64,000 bases of DNA from Hirudo medicinalis (lineage: Eukaryota > Annelida > Clitellata > Hirudinida > Hirudinidae), in the NCBI GenBank assembly GCA_011800805.1, contig MPNW01000087.1:30180-94179 (forward strand). The letters run 5' to 3'. The position numbers and the translations under genes are program-made. A model generated the notes under the pieces. That model saw only the letters and a list, made by a program, of their open reading frames with translations. It was not told where the DNA came from and did no database searches. Positions 48,895-61,000 of the stretch are shown here, one piece after another; positions within the stretch are counted from its first letter, which is position 1; each line of letters begins with the position of its first letter.

Positions 48895-50135
48895 TAACTA
48901 CAGAGCTTCAAGCAAGTCAGGGAAGAAGTAAAGAGATCCAAACAGCTGAATTTTGAATATCAAAGTAAAATTGCAAGTGATTTCAAAACAAACCCAAAAG
49001 CATATTGGAATCACGTAAATAAAGCAACCAGAAATAGAGATAAAATATGTGTATTTTATGAAGATGGAATGGAACTTTCTGAGAATGTCGCTAGAGCAAA
49101 TGCTTTCGCAAGGCACTTTTTAAATGTGTCTCTTGAGGAGACCTCTTTTTGAAAGGGTTGAAATGTTTTGCCCAAACATTCCAGAGGGTGGAACGCAGGA
49201 AATGAAAACAGACATCATTACAGAAGATGCAGAGTTGAATGAATTAAATTATTAAACTGTAATAAATCTGCAGGTCCATATGGATTACATCCAAGAGTAC
49301 TTTCGGAAACAAGGCGGACAATTTCAAGATACTTGGAATACATTTTCAGAAATTCTATTGAAAATGAAGAGGTGGTGGGAGATTGGAAAGACAAAGTAGA
49401 AAAATACAGACCCTACTCTGACGCTTGTCTGCTCTTGTTCTTGAATCAATTATTAAAGATCGTATTCTGAAATATTTCCTTCAGCACAACTTGTTCATGC
49501 AAGAACAATTTGGATTCCTGCCTTCAAGATCTTCGACATTGCAGCTTCTGAGGTTTCTGGATATCGTAAGTGAAGCTGTTGACTCAGGTAGTAGATTTAC
49601 ACAGACCTTGAGAAAGCCTTCGATAAAATATCACGAGAAACTTCTTTTTAATATGGAGAGATTTGCTGGAGCACAGCAAATTACTTAACTGGAAGAACAT
49701 TCATTGTCAGGTGCTCCTATGAATTGTCTGATAAACTGCCGGTTTTGAATGAGGTCCCACTGGGGGATCTTCTTGGGGTCTCTTCTGTTCATAATCTGTA
49801 ACAACGATATTCAAGGAATCACCAAAAATCTATTTCTGTTTGCGGACGATGCAAAAATCTTCATTAATGCAATAATGTCCTGCCCAGAATCTAAGAACAA
49901 GAGGGCGTGACCTGAAATAGTTGGAACTCCCTCCCGGAAGAAGCGCTGAAATCTCAAAACACATCCAACTTAAAATTTCTTAAAGATAATTTTTATGGCA
50001 ACAGAGTTTGACATTTGATTTTGTTGATATGTTGTTAAGTTGCTTTGCTTTTTGCTTTTTGCTTGCTTTTCATATTGTTCATTGTGTGATCCGGCGAGGG
50101 GTTCGCCCAAGCTGGTAATTAACAATAAATAAATA
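48895..50135 (+). mobile_element. jockey/CR1-type non-LTR retrotransposon, 5'-truncated
   Basis: It opens with SDFKTNPKAYWNHVNKATRN (about 48968-49028), the linker before RT in these elements, and HFLNVS. RT motifs follow: SIIKDRILKYFLQHNLFM and EQFGFLPSRSSTLQLLRF (49425-49560), a PLGDLLGSLLF-like block near 49756-49790 and LFLFADDAKIF near 49830-49865 with the catalytic Asp pair. A WNSLPEEALKSQ segment near 49922-49957 is the C-terminal end, so the part between was deleted. The 3' end is AACAATAAATAAATAAA at about 50121-50137. Several frameshifts; not active. Confidence 0.82.
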
Positions 50136-50496
50136 AACGAGTGTGAGATCTGCTTTAACTTAAAAAATAAATAAATTCAAAGAACAAAATTAAATTAAAA
50201 ATCAAAAGTTAAAGATACAAATGTATGTAATATCTTGTAAAATTTGTAACAAATAGAGATAATTGATAATTATATTAAAATGTATTATACTAAAATGTTT
50301 ATCGCGATTTCTAACGTACCAAAATTTAAAAATGAGCAGAATAATGTCATTTTATAAAATAACGATTACATATTTAAAATTGCCTTAAAATTACCTTTTA
50401 AAATATGTACAATTTTTACTGTCGGCAATTTCTTAAATTTTAAAGTAGATTTCACAATCGTTGCAGACAATCGAATCCCAGTGGACGATAGTGTGA

Positions 50497-50545
50497 CACT
50501 GAAACACTGGGAACATTCGTTTAATTGGTCAGCATAAAAGTTGAA
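50497..50545. repeat. 49-bp direct repeat, copy 1
   Basis: Matches 51156-51204 at 47 of 49 positions. Both copies contain ACACTGGGAACATTCG and GGTCAGCATAAAAG. Confidence 0.9.
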
Positions 50546-51155
50546 CCTCATAAATTAAAAAATACCTCCAAGAATTCGATGGGTTCAAAATTGTGTTTAA
50601 GTCGTGGAAGTTCCAGATTTGCAGTTGCTGACAACTCTCTGGAGGGCCAAAAATCGTCCTCAGAACGAAAACAAATGCGGTGGAGCTGTGCAAGATCTCA
50701 AGTCATTAAAAATACAACTCTTTAAAATTACAATTGGGCTAATTATAAATAGGTTCGCAGTTTTTTTATTCATGTTTCAAGAAAAACAACTCATTCATGA
50801 AAAAATGATGGTTTATTGCGAAATTTGTAAGACATTCGCATGAGAACCGATACTATGACGATCTGTTAAGCCAATTGTGATCAATGAATACGATTTATTT
50901 CAAGTTGATAACTAATTAAGCCATTAATATTTAAAGTATAGGATTCGGTGTATTTTTTTGCCTACTTAACATGCAGTACCAGTTGCGACAGCACAATTCA
51001 ATTCTTAAGAAGCATAACTCAAAAAATATCTTGCCTAATCTACCTAATTTATTCCTTCATTGATCAAACTTTTAGCGGTTAATTAAAGAGCTAGTCTCTT
51101 TAGCCGATCCATGTGAACCGTAAGGAGTTTGTCTCAAAGGAAATTAGTAAGGCTC

Positions 51156-51204
51156 CACTGAAACACTGGGAACATTCGTTTAATCGGTCAGCATAAAAGT
51201 AGAA
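51156..51204. repeat. 49-bp direct repeat, copy 2
   Basis: Second copy, offset 659 bases from the first in the same orientation. The sequences on either side of the two copies are not obviously alike. Confidence 0.9.
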
Positions 51205-52417
51205 TTGTGTTGAAATTTTCGTCCACATAGACGAATCATTTTTATCGACAAGGTTCGAAATAAATACATGGAATAATTTTTACATCCATTGTTGCATCTC
51301 AGAAAAATTGCGCAAAAAAGTTGCCAGACCGAATGGCACGTGGAATTATTTTACTAAGGAATGCGATAAAATCTGGCAGCACATCAAACAGAGTTGTTGA
51401 TTACCGAAGGAATTATTCTCTGAGAAACGCGTCAAATAATCTTGGTGATTACAAATTCAAATCGTGGCAGACTCCTTCCAAGGCGTCGGACAGAGAGGCG
51501 GCGTTAGGAGTTGGTGAACGTCTGATCAACAACTTCAATGTCGCCATAAATCTTTTGAATTATTCCCCACAAGAAAATGACTGAGATGCGCATGAATTTA
51601 TTTTTAGAATGCAGTTTCTAAAGTGTATAAAAATTGTGTAAATGAGATATGAACTCAAGTTGCTTGAAAGTAGAAGTTGGAGAAGATGAGCAGTAATTTT
51701 TGTAACTGAAGCTCTGTTATTTTTTTATTATTGTTGTTGTAGTTGTACCACAATGTTTGAATGTCAACTCATTACGAATCCTTCAAAGATGCGTGAATAT
51801 TGAGAATAAAGATTTGTTGAATCATACTATTTCCTACATTGTGCGTGTGATTACAAAAAATGTTATTAAAAATTTTTTCCCTCGACAAGAGGTCGCCAGC
51901 AAGTGTGGCTCTTGTTCGGCTCCAACTTTCTTGCCAAAATATGAATCCTTTATCTGGCAATCTTCGTCGTTATTTTGAATGTTTCTCATGTCACTGGTAT
52001 CGAGACAAGTGAGAAATAAATTGTTATCTAATAAAGGCGTAACTTAGCATCTCAACGAAACTTCGCCACTATTAATAAATTATCAAAATGTTCCGGATGT
52101 GTGCAAACGACTTTGAAAAATTAATTTTTATGACCGATGCATCTAGAAAAAAAAACAACTAGGCATAAGCTATAGTTCCCGGCAGCTTTTAATGAGAGGC
52201 TGTCAAAAGGCGCCGATGATTATTTAGACCGAGTTGGTCCGCGACTCTTATTTTATGCCAGCTCAATAAAAATTTGCTGTTTGCTCAATTGTATGTCTCT
52301 GTATGTGCGAGTTAATGGAGTTGGCAGACAAATGCGTGATGGGTGATATATGTGGCAGGAACAACATGGAACCTGGCAATCAGACACGCCACATGCAACT
52401 GTTGTTCACAAACAGAC

Positions 52418-52425
52418 TATAAAAG
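52418..52425 (+). promoter_or_regulatory. TATA box of the gremlin gene
   Basis: TATAAAAG lies 66 bases before the proposed start codon at 52484. That places transcription start near 52448 and leaves a 5' UTR of about 35 bases. Confidence 0.65.
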
Positions 52426-52483
52426 GCTTCCTCCGCAAAAGTTGGCGATCAAAGTTGGTTGCTATTGCTGTCAATCTCTTGCG

Positions 52484-53203
52484 ATGTCAACCACTCCTCT
52501 ATCAACAATGAACAGAACGATAATCGTCAGTTTTCTGTCGGCAATTCTGCTCCATAGACTCGTCTTACTCGATCTCAAAGTCATCGATTTAACACAAGAG
52601 AAGGGACTTTCCCATACAAATGATTCCAAAGAAACTTTGCAACTTCAACCTCAAGCTGTGTCAGACGATGAAACTCCACTACTCCGTGTGGAAGAAAAGA
52701 AAGTTCGTAGTAATAAACGTGGACGCGATTTCAAACAAAAAATCAATGTATTTGATCGTGCCACTCAAAAATTTGCGGTGAGGAATGTGAAAGGTCAGGA
52801 GTTGATCAAAGGCAACTTAAATTCTGTCGTCATCACGAAAAAGAATTACATGAAGAAAGATTGGTGCAGGACCAGCTCTTTTCGACAAATTGTCACTAAA
52901 CAAGGCTGTCACAGACAAACGATCACAAATAGGTTCTGCTACGGCCAATGCAATTCTTTCTACATTCCCAAAAACATCGACAGAGACGAAGGCGATGCAA
53001 GTAAGATTGATGGTGTTGAAATGGACGGAACTGCAGAAAGAATTGGTGAACTGGATTACTTTCGTTCGTGTGCCTATTGCACTCCTGATTCCTTCCATTG
53101 GATAACAGTCATCCTTCGCTGTCCAAAAAAATCTCCTCCATACGCACACAAAAGAATACGAGTTGTTAAGAAATGCAAATGTGTGGCACTGAAGCTCGAT
53201 TAA
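52484..53203 (+). CDS. GREM: gremlin-like DAN-family BMP antagonist
   Basis: Secreted cystine-knot protein; gremlins bind BMP ligands outside the cell and block receptor contact. A single exon encodes 239 residues, or 231 if the Met at 52508 is used. That second Met directly precedes the hydrophobic MNRTIIVSFLSAILL signal peptide; either start is possible. A basic, variable region of about 100 residues leads to the CTCK/DAN domain. Its motifs are WCRTSSFRQIVTKQGC, ITNRFCYGQCNSFYIP, FRSCAYC, VILRCPKKSPP and VKKCKCVALKLD, with the nine cysteines in gremlin spacing. The NRFCYGQCNSFYIP block is the gremlin signature and separates it from cerberus, DAN and sclerostin. Unusual: about 20 extra residues, rich in Asp, Glu and Gly, between FYIPKN and FRSC. 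AATAAA at 53801 would give a 3' UTR of about 600 bases. Confidence 0.94.
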   Translation: MSTTPLSTMNRTIIVSFLSAILLHRLVLLDLKVIDLTQEKGLSHTNDSKETLQLQPQAVSDDETPLLRVEEKKVRSNKRGRDFKQKINVFDRATQKFAVRNVKGQELIKGNLNSVVITKKNYMKKDWCRTSSFRQIVTKQGCHRQTITNRFCYGQCNSFYIPKNIDRDEGDASKIDGVEMDGTAERIGELDYFRSCAYCTPDSFHWITVILRCPKKSPPYAHKRIRVVKKCKCVALKLD

Positions 53204-53800
53204 ACACATTTTCAGAGCTTAAAAGCGGTTTGTTTGTTTTTTCGAAAGTCGGGTTTTATTCGCCTTAAAATGGTTTAATGTTTTACAGATCTTGTTGGTG
53301 TAAATAATATGACAATATTTTTTGAATTTGCGACTTTTGTGGGTAAAATTATTTTATTGACTTGAGGTCTTGCTACCTCTTGAACAGCGTCTTTAAACAT
53401 GGTAATAAATTGCAAGTTATATTTTCCATGTTTTATAAAAACAAACCGGAAACGAAGGTCGCCACGCGACTTCGATATATTTTGAGGGACTGAGCGAGGG
53501 TTTGCCCCTTTCGCCCGAAAACAAGTACATGATGCGATACATGGATGCGCGGTTATTACATGCCCGCTGAAATAGATGATTAAGGTGACTAAAAGTGTTA
53601 CGTATGATTAATAGAACAAGTCATTACTTAATAACAAAGTTATATCTATTACTTATTATAGACCTAGAATTTGAAAAGCTGTATCACTTTTTGATTTATC
53701 TAATTGTGGTTTTATCATTTTAGTTGATGTGATCTTTTCCGCGGTCCATTTGAACACGTTCATGCAGATTATATTTCATTACTATTGAATTTATCTAACA

Positions 53801-53806
53801 AATAAA
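53801..53806 (+). promoter_or_regulatory. possible polyadenylation signal of the gremlin gene
   Basis: First clear AATAAA downstream of the gremlin stop codon, about 600 bases away. Confidence 0.35.
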
Positions 53807-53989
53807 GATAATTTTGAATTTTAATCCAATCCCCAGAGGCATATTTGATTTTTTCTGAGCGCCTTAGAAATATCCACCGAAGATTTCTGTCGTGAGAAGA
53901 CCCAACTTGGGTCAACTTTCAAAATCACTAAAACACTTTTAAGCTTTATTTATGATTGCTTCGACACAGCTTTGGCTAGTCTTTCTGAA

Positions 53990-54650
53990 AGCGGGACATA
54001 CTTTCCGATCAGCTTAGTGTTGTCGTCCACAATACCTGCCGGTATTGTGCGTCTGTGCAGCTCTTCTTGTGGTCTTGTCGACTCACTGGTGACCTTCTGG
54101 CAGATGTTTTCTGCTTGATCAAGTGCACGTCTTCAATGCCTGAGATGACTCGAGATTGAGATACTGCCGCCTCGGCTGCACGGCAGATGTCGATTGCTGT
54201 CTTGAGGTCGAGCTTTCGAGTTTGAAGTAATCGTCGTCGGTGATTCCGGTGGCAGTTTGATCGCGGACGGCTGAATACTGTAAATCTCCATACTCGCACG
54301 TCTTGACGAGTTTCCTGAGTACCGTCAGAAAAGACTCAAAAGGCTCGGCTGGTTCTTGTTTGTTCTGATGGGATATATTTGCACACTTCGTTGACTTCTC
54401 CAACAAAGTTGCTTTCCAAGACAGCCATGACTTTCGAGATGTCATGAGTCTTCCTCTGGAAGGTCAAACGAAGCAAAAATGTCGAGTGCCTCGGACACTA
54501 TGCAGGCGAGGAAAATTTCCACTTGCCGCTCCCTAGATTCATCATGAAGCCGCTTGAATCTTCGCCATTGAATTTCCTGTTACTCTCGTCGATATGGGGA
54601 CTGGAATCGAAGTGACCATGTAACGTTTATTGTCGAACGCCAAAAAACAT
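53990..54650 (-). mobile_element. Ty3/gypsy retrotransposon gag fragment
   Basis: Minus-strand broken frames read a capsid-type gag: EPFESFLTVLRKLVKTCEYG, then an RD...GI segment and LKTAIDICRAAEAA. This order and wording are typical of gypsy-type gag proteins in animal genomes. No protease, RT or LTR is recognisable nearby, and frameshifts interrupt the frame. It separates the gremlin gene from the glucosidase II beta gene. Confidence 0.75.
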
Positions 54651-55024
54651 AACGAGGCCAAGCCCTAATTCAATATGGCGCAAAACGACTCGAGGGTGCG
54701 ACGACATTAACGATAACGATACAGAGTGTGATTAGAGTGGCGTATGTTCAACAGAATTTAACATAACTTAACAGTACATAAATGTCGTCAAGAGGATGTA
54801 TGAATGTTGAATTTAAATTTATTTTAATTAAAAAATTATTTAATATTTAAAATGTTAAACTTATTGACATTACAAACTTTATTACTTTAAAATGTTAAAC
54901 CAAAAATTATTTTCCATGTTCACTTTTGACGTTCGGATCACCTTTTGATAAAAGTGAGCGTGGCTATTCGCGATTGACTGATAAGCGGTGGTTGAACGCG
55001 TCAGAGGACTATTCAGTAGATGCC
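54651..55024. other. 5' flank of the glucosidase II beta gene
   Basis: AT-rich. An acceptor-like CTATTCAG ends at 55016, 8 bases before the start codon. An in-frame upstream Met exists at 54926, but the hydrophobic signal peptide begins right after the Met at 55025. Confidence 0.5.
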
Positions 55025-58000
55025 ATGTGTTCATTAACACGACTTGTGATTGCTTTTAATTTAATTGTATGCATTACAAGCGCTTCTAATCTTCCAAGAG
55101 GGGCCGACCCATCAAGTGAGAATTGTTTTATTTACATTCTTTTTATTGTCTTTTTGCTGCATTTGTTCCTGATTTTTGTAACAGTTTTGAATAGCTTTTA
55201 CATTATGTTTTCAAGATGATATTGTCTCAAAGTAAAGCGAATTACTATTAAATTACTTTGCAGATATACATGTCTACAACCCAAGAATGGACTTCAAGTG
55301 CTTAGATGGATCATCAGTAATTTCTTTTGACAAAGTCAACGATGATTATTGTGACTGTTTGGATGGATCTGATGAGCCAGGTATTTAAATTAATGGCATC
55401 AAATCAGTTATTTTAAAATGTGATGCATTTCCAACAAAATTTAATTTTTTGCTCATAGTATTAACCATATAAAGGTTTTAAACTGCCCTTGTCATTTTGT
55501 TTGTTGGAGTTAATATGCAAAATTTAATTTGATAATGATGTGCAATCTGTCAATGTCGATTTGCATGTTTCATACACATACTTAATATGTACTATTTACT
55601 TATCCGGTCGAAGGGACAATCTTAAGCCACTAATACAACTGGCCTCAGCAAAAAATGGAAAAGAAACAATCAACATTGAGCGAGGAAAAGGAAAAAGGAA
55701 TGTTGACAGAACATTAGTCAGCAATTGTTAGGAAATTTGTTAAATCAGTGTCGAGTAATAATGATTTAAATTGAGAAAAAGTGCTTGCAGATACCACTTT
55801 GTCTGGTAGGGAGTTGCAGACGGCAACAACTCCGTTCAAAAAAGTAGTGATATTAGTCGAGCACTTCCTCGCACGCAATTTGAAACGAGGGTGTGTGGTG
55901 TCCCCGCGCGTGTGGTTGTAATTAGAAAATTGTACAAAACTTAAAAGATCACTTTTAACAAAACCATTTAATAATTTAAACAAAAATCTAAAATTAAACG
56001 GCGATGTTCAAGTGCTTTAAGCCCTAAAATCTTAAGTCCGGTCAAACACGGTCGGCATCGCAGGCTTGTAAATCTCTCTTGTAAATCTTCTTTGAACCGA
56101 CTCGATTCCTTGAACAAGATGTTTGAGATGGGGATTCCACACAGGAGAACAATGTTCCAGTAGTGGTCGAACAGAATGCTTTGGTAAGAATAGTTCTGTC
56201 ACCAGAGGTAAAGGAAAGATGTAGCAGACGAGCTCGAAATAGAGGCTTTTTGTATGGTTGTTTTGGTATGAGGAATAAATGTAAGATTGTTTTCAAGAAA
56301 GATTCCAAGATCTCTTGTAAAGGGAACATGTTCAAGGTTTTATTAGTGAGTTTGATGCCCTTTCTCAGAATGTCTGTAAACATGACGTGCGCAGCACTTC
56401 TCCATAGCTTCTCTCAAATGCCATGTGTCACTCCAATCAATAAGCTTGTCGATTGCTCTCTGAAGATTATGTTTAGAATCAGAGCAGGTATATAACTATT
56501 AATATATAAATAAATATAAATATAATATATAAATATTAATGTCATTGTCAATTTTTAGAGAAATTTGTTTCTAGAAATATTTACATGATTTATTTATTTT
56601 TCAAGTTATTTGGAATAATGTTTTTGATTAAACGTGCTCGATCAAATTAAATATACCATTTTTTAATAATGACTTTTTTCACTTATCCTTCAAACATGCA
56701 AAATTTATTAGACCTTGAGGCTGACTGATCACTTTCAGCCATCTTCAGAGTCTTGTTCCCAAACAAATAATGTACCAAATTTATGCAAAATAACAGCAAG
56801 TGAAATGAATAATTGAAGCAAGAAAGTATAATATTAAATAATTAAAATTGCAGAAATTTAGTTCTGACAATTTGAGAACAAATAAGTTAGTGTTTACAAT
56901 ATTAATATGGACATAAATTAGATAACAGTGGCTCAAATTAATTGATGTATACACTTTTAGTTATATTAATGTTGTTAGTCAAATGTGGAAAGTTTACTAA
57001 GACCAGCGCTTTGGACACTATGTCATTATTATTTTCGTGTACAGCCGCCGTGACATTCGTCCTCAGTCTTCATTCCATTAGTCACTGTTGAAAAGCCATG
57101 ATATTATTGAAGATGGGGAAGCCATCATTGAACACTTTGGCTTTGAAATCTTGGAACAGAACTCAGATATAGTAGCTTTAGGAGTTCATTTTGTCTTTGG
57201 AACAGGACCCTCCACTGGAAACATTGTAATCTCGAAGGCGCAAGATAGAGTTATCACTGCTGCGGAACAACATTTAATCACCAATTTAAATGACAATCTT
57301 GTACATTAATTATGGGATTATTTTGGATGATGCAAAGAGTTTTCTTTATTTTAAGCTGAGTTGGAGCAGGCCACTCTGTGTTGGTTTATTTACTCAAACT
57401 TCTACCTTGTATTTCAATGCTTATTTAAGCCAAAGTTATTGTTGCCAGATAGCTTTGTTGGTCAGTTTTTGTGGCTTAGTTGGTGGTCGACCAATGACTT
57501 AATCATTTAAATTGAAAAAATACAATTTTTGGAGTAATTTCACCAAATGTTCCATTATGCTCATTTCATTTTCTTATTGAATTTGAGATAATGTTTCTAT
57601 TTTGCTCAACATCACAGGTACTGCAGCATGTCCAAATGGAATATTTTATTGTCCTAATGAAGGATACAAACCGACAATTCTTCCTTCCTCAAGGGTCGGA
57701 GATGGTGTTTGTGGTTAGTAGTTTATTGATTGAAGTTGCGGACAATCAAAATAACTACTAGAACCCATTCTTTTCAGATTGCTGTGATGGATCTGATGAA
57801 TACACTGGTTTGGTTCAGTGTAATAACAACTGCATGTTAGTACATTATTTGCAATATTTCTGTTTTGAAATGTGAGGGTATTCTATTCCTAATTATTTTC
57901 ATGTTATTGTATGATATGGTAGGGTGGTCTTTATTTTCGAAAGTATGATTTTTCAATGGGGCACCCTCTTAATCTTTTCATATATGTAAGTAATAAATTC

Positions 58001-61000
58001 AGTAAAAATCTCACTTGAATCTGAAGACTTTTAGGGGTTGCTACCAGAAATAAATGTTTTCATAAAATTATGCCTCAATGTTATTTTGAATGCTTGTTGT
58101 GGAACTAGTAAAATATTTAGCTGTAGGATATACACTGATGGTTGTAGAAAGTTGATTTATTGCTTGATTATTGCAAGATTTATCATTTATCGTGTGCATT
58201 GTTATAAAAACAGTAATGACATTGTATTACTCTTTTACATATCCATATTCATGCTATTGCAATTTAATTTGGGCTTGCAATTATTCGACTTAAAAGATTG
58301 GCCAAATGCAAATATTGACCCAACAAAGTTGCTTCCAAGAAACTAGATGACTTTGTAACAGGGAGCGCTCGCAGATTCTCCAGCATTACCAGAATGCCAT
58401 CATATTTCCTTGATAAAGACGTGGCGTTGCGGCCTACTGGTGAAAGCTATCGGTCAGCCTAAGCCTTAGTTAGAAGCATGCGAGTTATTGATGACATTAT
58501 GTTGCTCTAATTGGTGAATAGAACATACTGCATACCAACAATGGAGAGTGAAACAGTTTCTCTTGTCAATAGTCAAAGAATATTGGCAGTGCTACCCAGA
58601 TGGATCAAAAAAGACTTTAATGTTTAGTGATTTTTGATTGTGGTTTTAGATGTTTAATTAAAGTTAGCTAAACTAACAATGTTTACAGATAATAAGAGTA
58701 CAAACTGTACTCTACATTATTTTGTTTAACTAATTAATTTATTATTCTGTAATAAAATGTGAACATTAAGAAAACTTTTCAAAATGTTGACTTCATTACA
58801 CTATAATTTGATTGGTAGAGACCACTAAAACATGATAATTTCACACAAAATTTTCATATATCTTTTATAATAATACCTATAAATTAAAAGGGTGTCCCAC
58901 ATCAAAATGCATAAAAAATGATTTTGTAGCTTTTAAGGACCACCCTAATGATATGGCATATTAAAGTAATCATTTTCAAAAGGTTGGTAATGGATGTTGA
59001 GGTGTTTGTTGCATTTGCAATTTCTAGGGCTCTAGGGGAGGAACTGAGGGCTGCCACTGAGAAGAAACTTCAGCTCGTCGAAGAAGGATTTAAAATTTAC
59101 AGAGAGTACGTTCAAGAAGGCACTGTTGCTAAAACTGAAAAGAAGGTTGTGATGATGATTTGATTTTTTTAAATTTATTTCCTATCAAGTAAATGAGCTG
59201 AATGGTGTCACTTAAAACCCATATTAAATAGGCCAAACTCTCTGAACTGGAAGATGAGAAGGAACTTTTGGAAGCAGAGAAGGAGAGGTTCGAGGCCATC
59301 AAAAAGGAAGTGGAGATTCCTGAGGAGGAAGCAAAAAATAAGCACAAACTCTTATGGGAAGGTTACTGATTGTGTCTATTAAGCATTTATTATTATTAAT
59401 GGTGTGATCATTTTTACAGCAATAATATTTAACTATCCAATCCTGAATCAAAAAGTTTAAATTCTTTTTCATTTAGAATCAAAAGCTCAAAGAAAAGCTG
59501 AAAAAAGGAAGGAATCTGCTCTAAAAGCATTTTCCGAAATAGATTTAGATTCTGATGGAAGGTGAATTCCTTAATCTTTTGATGTGTAACATTCACGTTC
59601 ATAACTTTTGGTGTGATTTCAGGAAGTAATTTTATTTTAAGCATTATTTTACTACCTGAGGTCATCAATAGACTCTACATGCTAGAGCTGCTTATTTCCT
59701 TGAAAAACATAGGACTAAAACATAAGTACTAATGCTTATAACTAAATGTTTCATTTAAAAGACTTCAAGTAACTAAGGTTAATGGGATATTTTTTAGAAA
59801 TTCACAAAATTAATTGCTTAATTAATCTTTCTAATTTATTTAATCTTACAAAACTGTAGAATTACAATTGACGAAATGCAAGCAAGATCAGAATTTGACA
59901 TCGATACTAATGGAGAAGTGTCACATGAAGAAGCCAAGGTGCTTTTTACTTGTAAAATAGAAAAACTGCCTAATTTATTGAAATTCACCGACAACATTAT
60001 TAGTGCTTATATTTTGTATCCTTAAATATTAGTTGCAAACACTTACAAGTGCGTTACATGTGGCTCGCCGCTGCTAATAACTGGCTCAGATCATTTTTGA
60101 ATATCCTGTGTTACTGCTAATACTTAATATTAAGTTGTTACCCTGATTTGTTCATTTAAGGTTGTTTAGAGGCTGCTTTATAATCCATAACTTTGTTAAA
60201 TGTCAAAATTTAAAAATATTTCATTCAATCGCCTAATGGCATGTCTTTGGTCCTAGGAATATATGGAGGACAGTGCAGAAGTCGAGTTTCCAGCATTCTT
60301 TGAAAAGGTTTGGGACAACATTGAACAGATTTTCAAAAGTGCCAGCAGTACACCATCAAATGCTGAGGAAGATAAAAAGGTTTAATTGATTAATGACAGG
60401 AATATGTTTCTGTTTTGATTAATTTCTGGCAAGTTTTAATTCAACAAATACTTCATCGGAGCATACAATTTTGGCCCCTTAATGCCTTCAACATAAAGTA
60501 TTGAGTATGTTTGCATTTGACTGTATTGAGATGACTTGTAGCTTTTGTCACCATCTTGGGAATTAGTGCTTCGTGAATGCTTTCATACAATGAAATTATC
60601 TACCTTCTTGTTCATTACCTGATCGAAATAAAAATAATTAGGAGTCAACTACTTCCATACCATCTTTGGAAGAAGATGATGAGAGAAACTATGGGGATGA
60701 TGAAGATGATGATGATGATGGTGACAACAATAATGCTGGTGATGATGTAAAAAAGGTGGGTTAAAAAGTAATTTTGATGTAATAATAATAATAGTTAATT
60801 TGTAATGTTCCATTTCCATAGCGTCAGAGTCGCCTAAGTTGAGCCTTCTACCACTATTTGCAGTGGTGAAGTTTTCTGCGCTTCTTTTTCTTGTCAATCA
60901 AATAGAAAATTATTAGCTGATTTCAAAATAGTTATTACCTAAGAATATATCTTTGTGCTTGAAGTCTATATAACGTGCTCATTTTCAGCCTTCCAGCAAT

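Larger units (their letters stand above)
50136..52417. other. intergenic stretch between retrotransposon and gremlin gene
   Basis: Holds the separated 49-base direct repeats and a short open frame at 51321-51584 (about 87 codons, Arg/Asn-rich, no domain recognised). No gene is supported. Confidence 0.45.

Noticed and set aside
57088..57309. 73-codon open frame in glucosidase intron 2
   Set aside because: Residue use looks plausible, but I recognise no family and it has no splice partners; possibly transposon debris.
58038..58346. 102-codon open frame in glucosidase intron 4
   Set aside because: It lies wholly inside the TIR element at 57920-58947, is rich in Ile, Cys and Tyr, and lacks transposase motifs.
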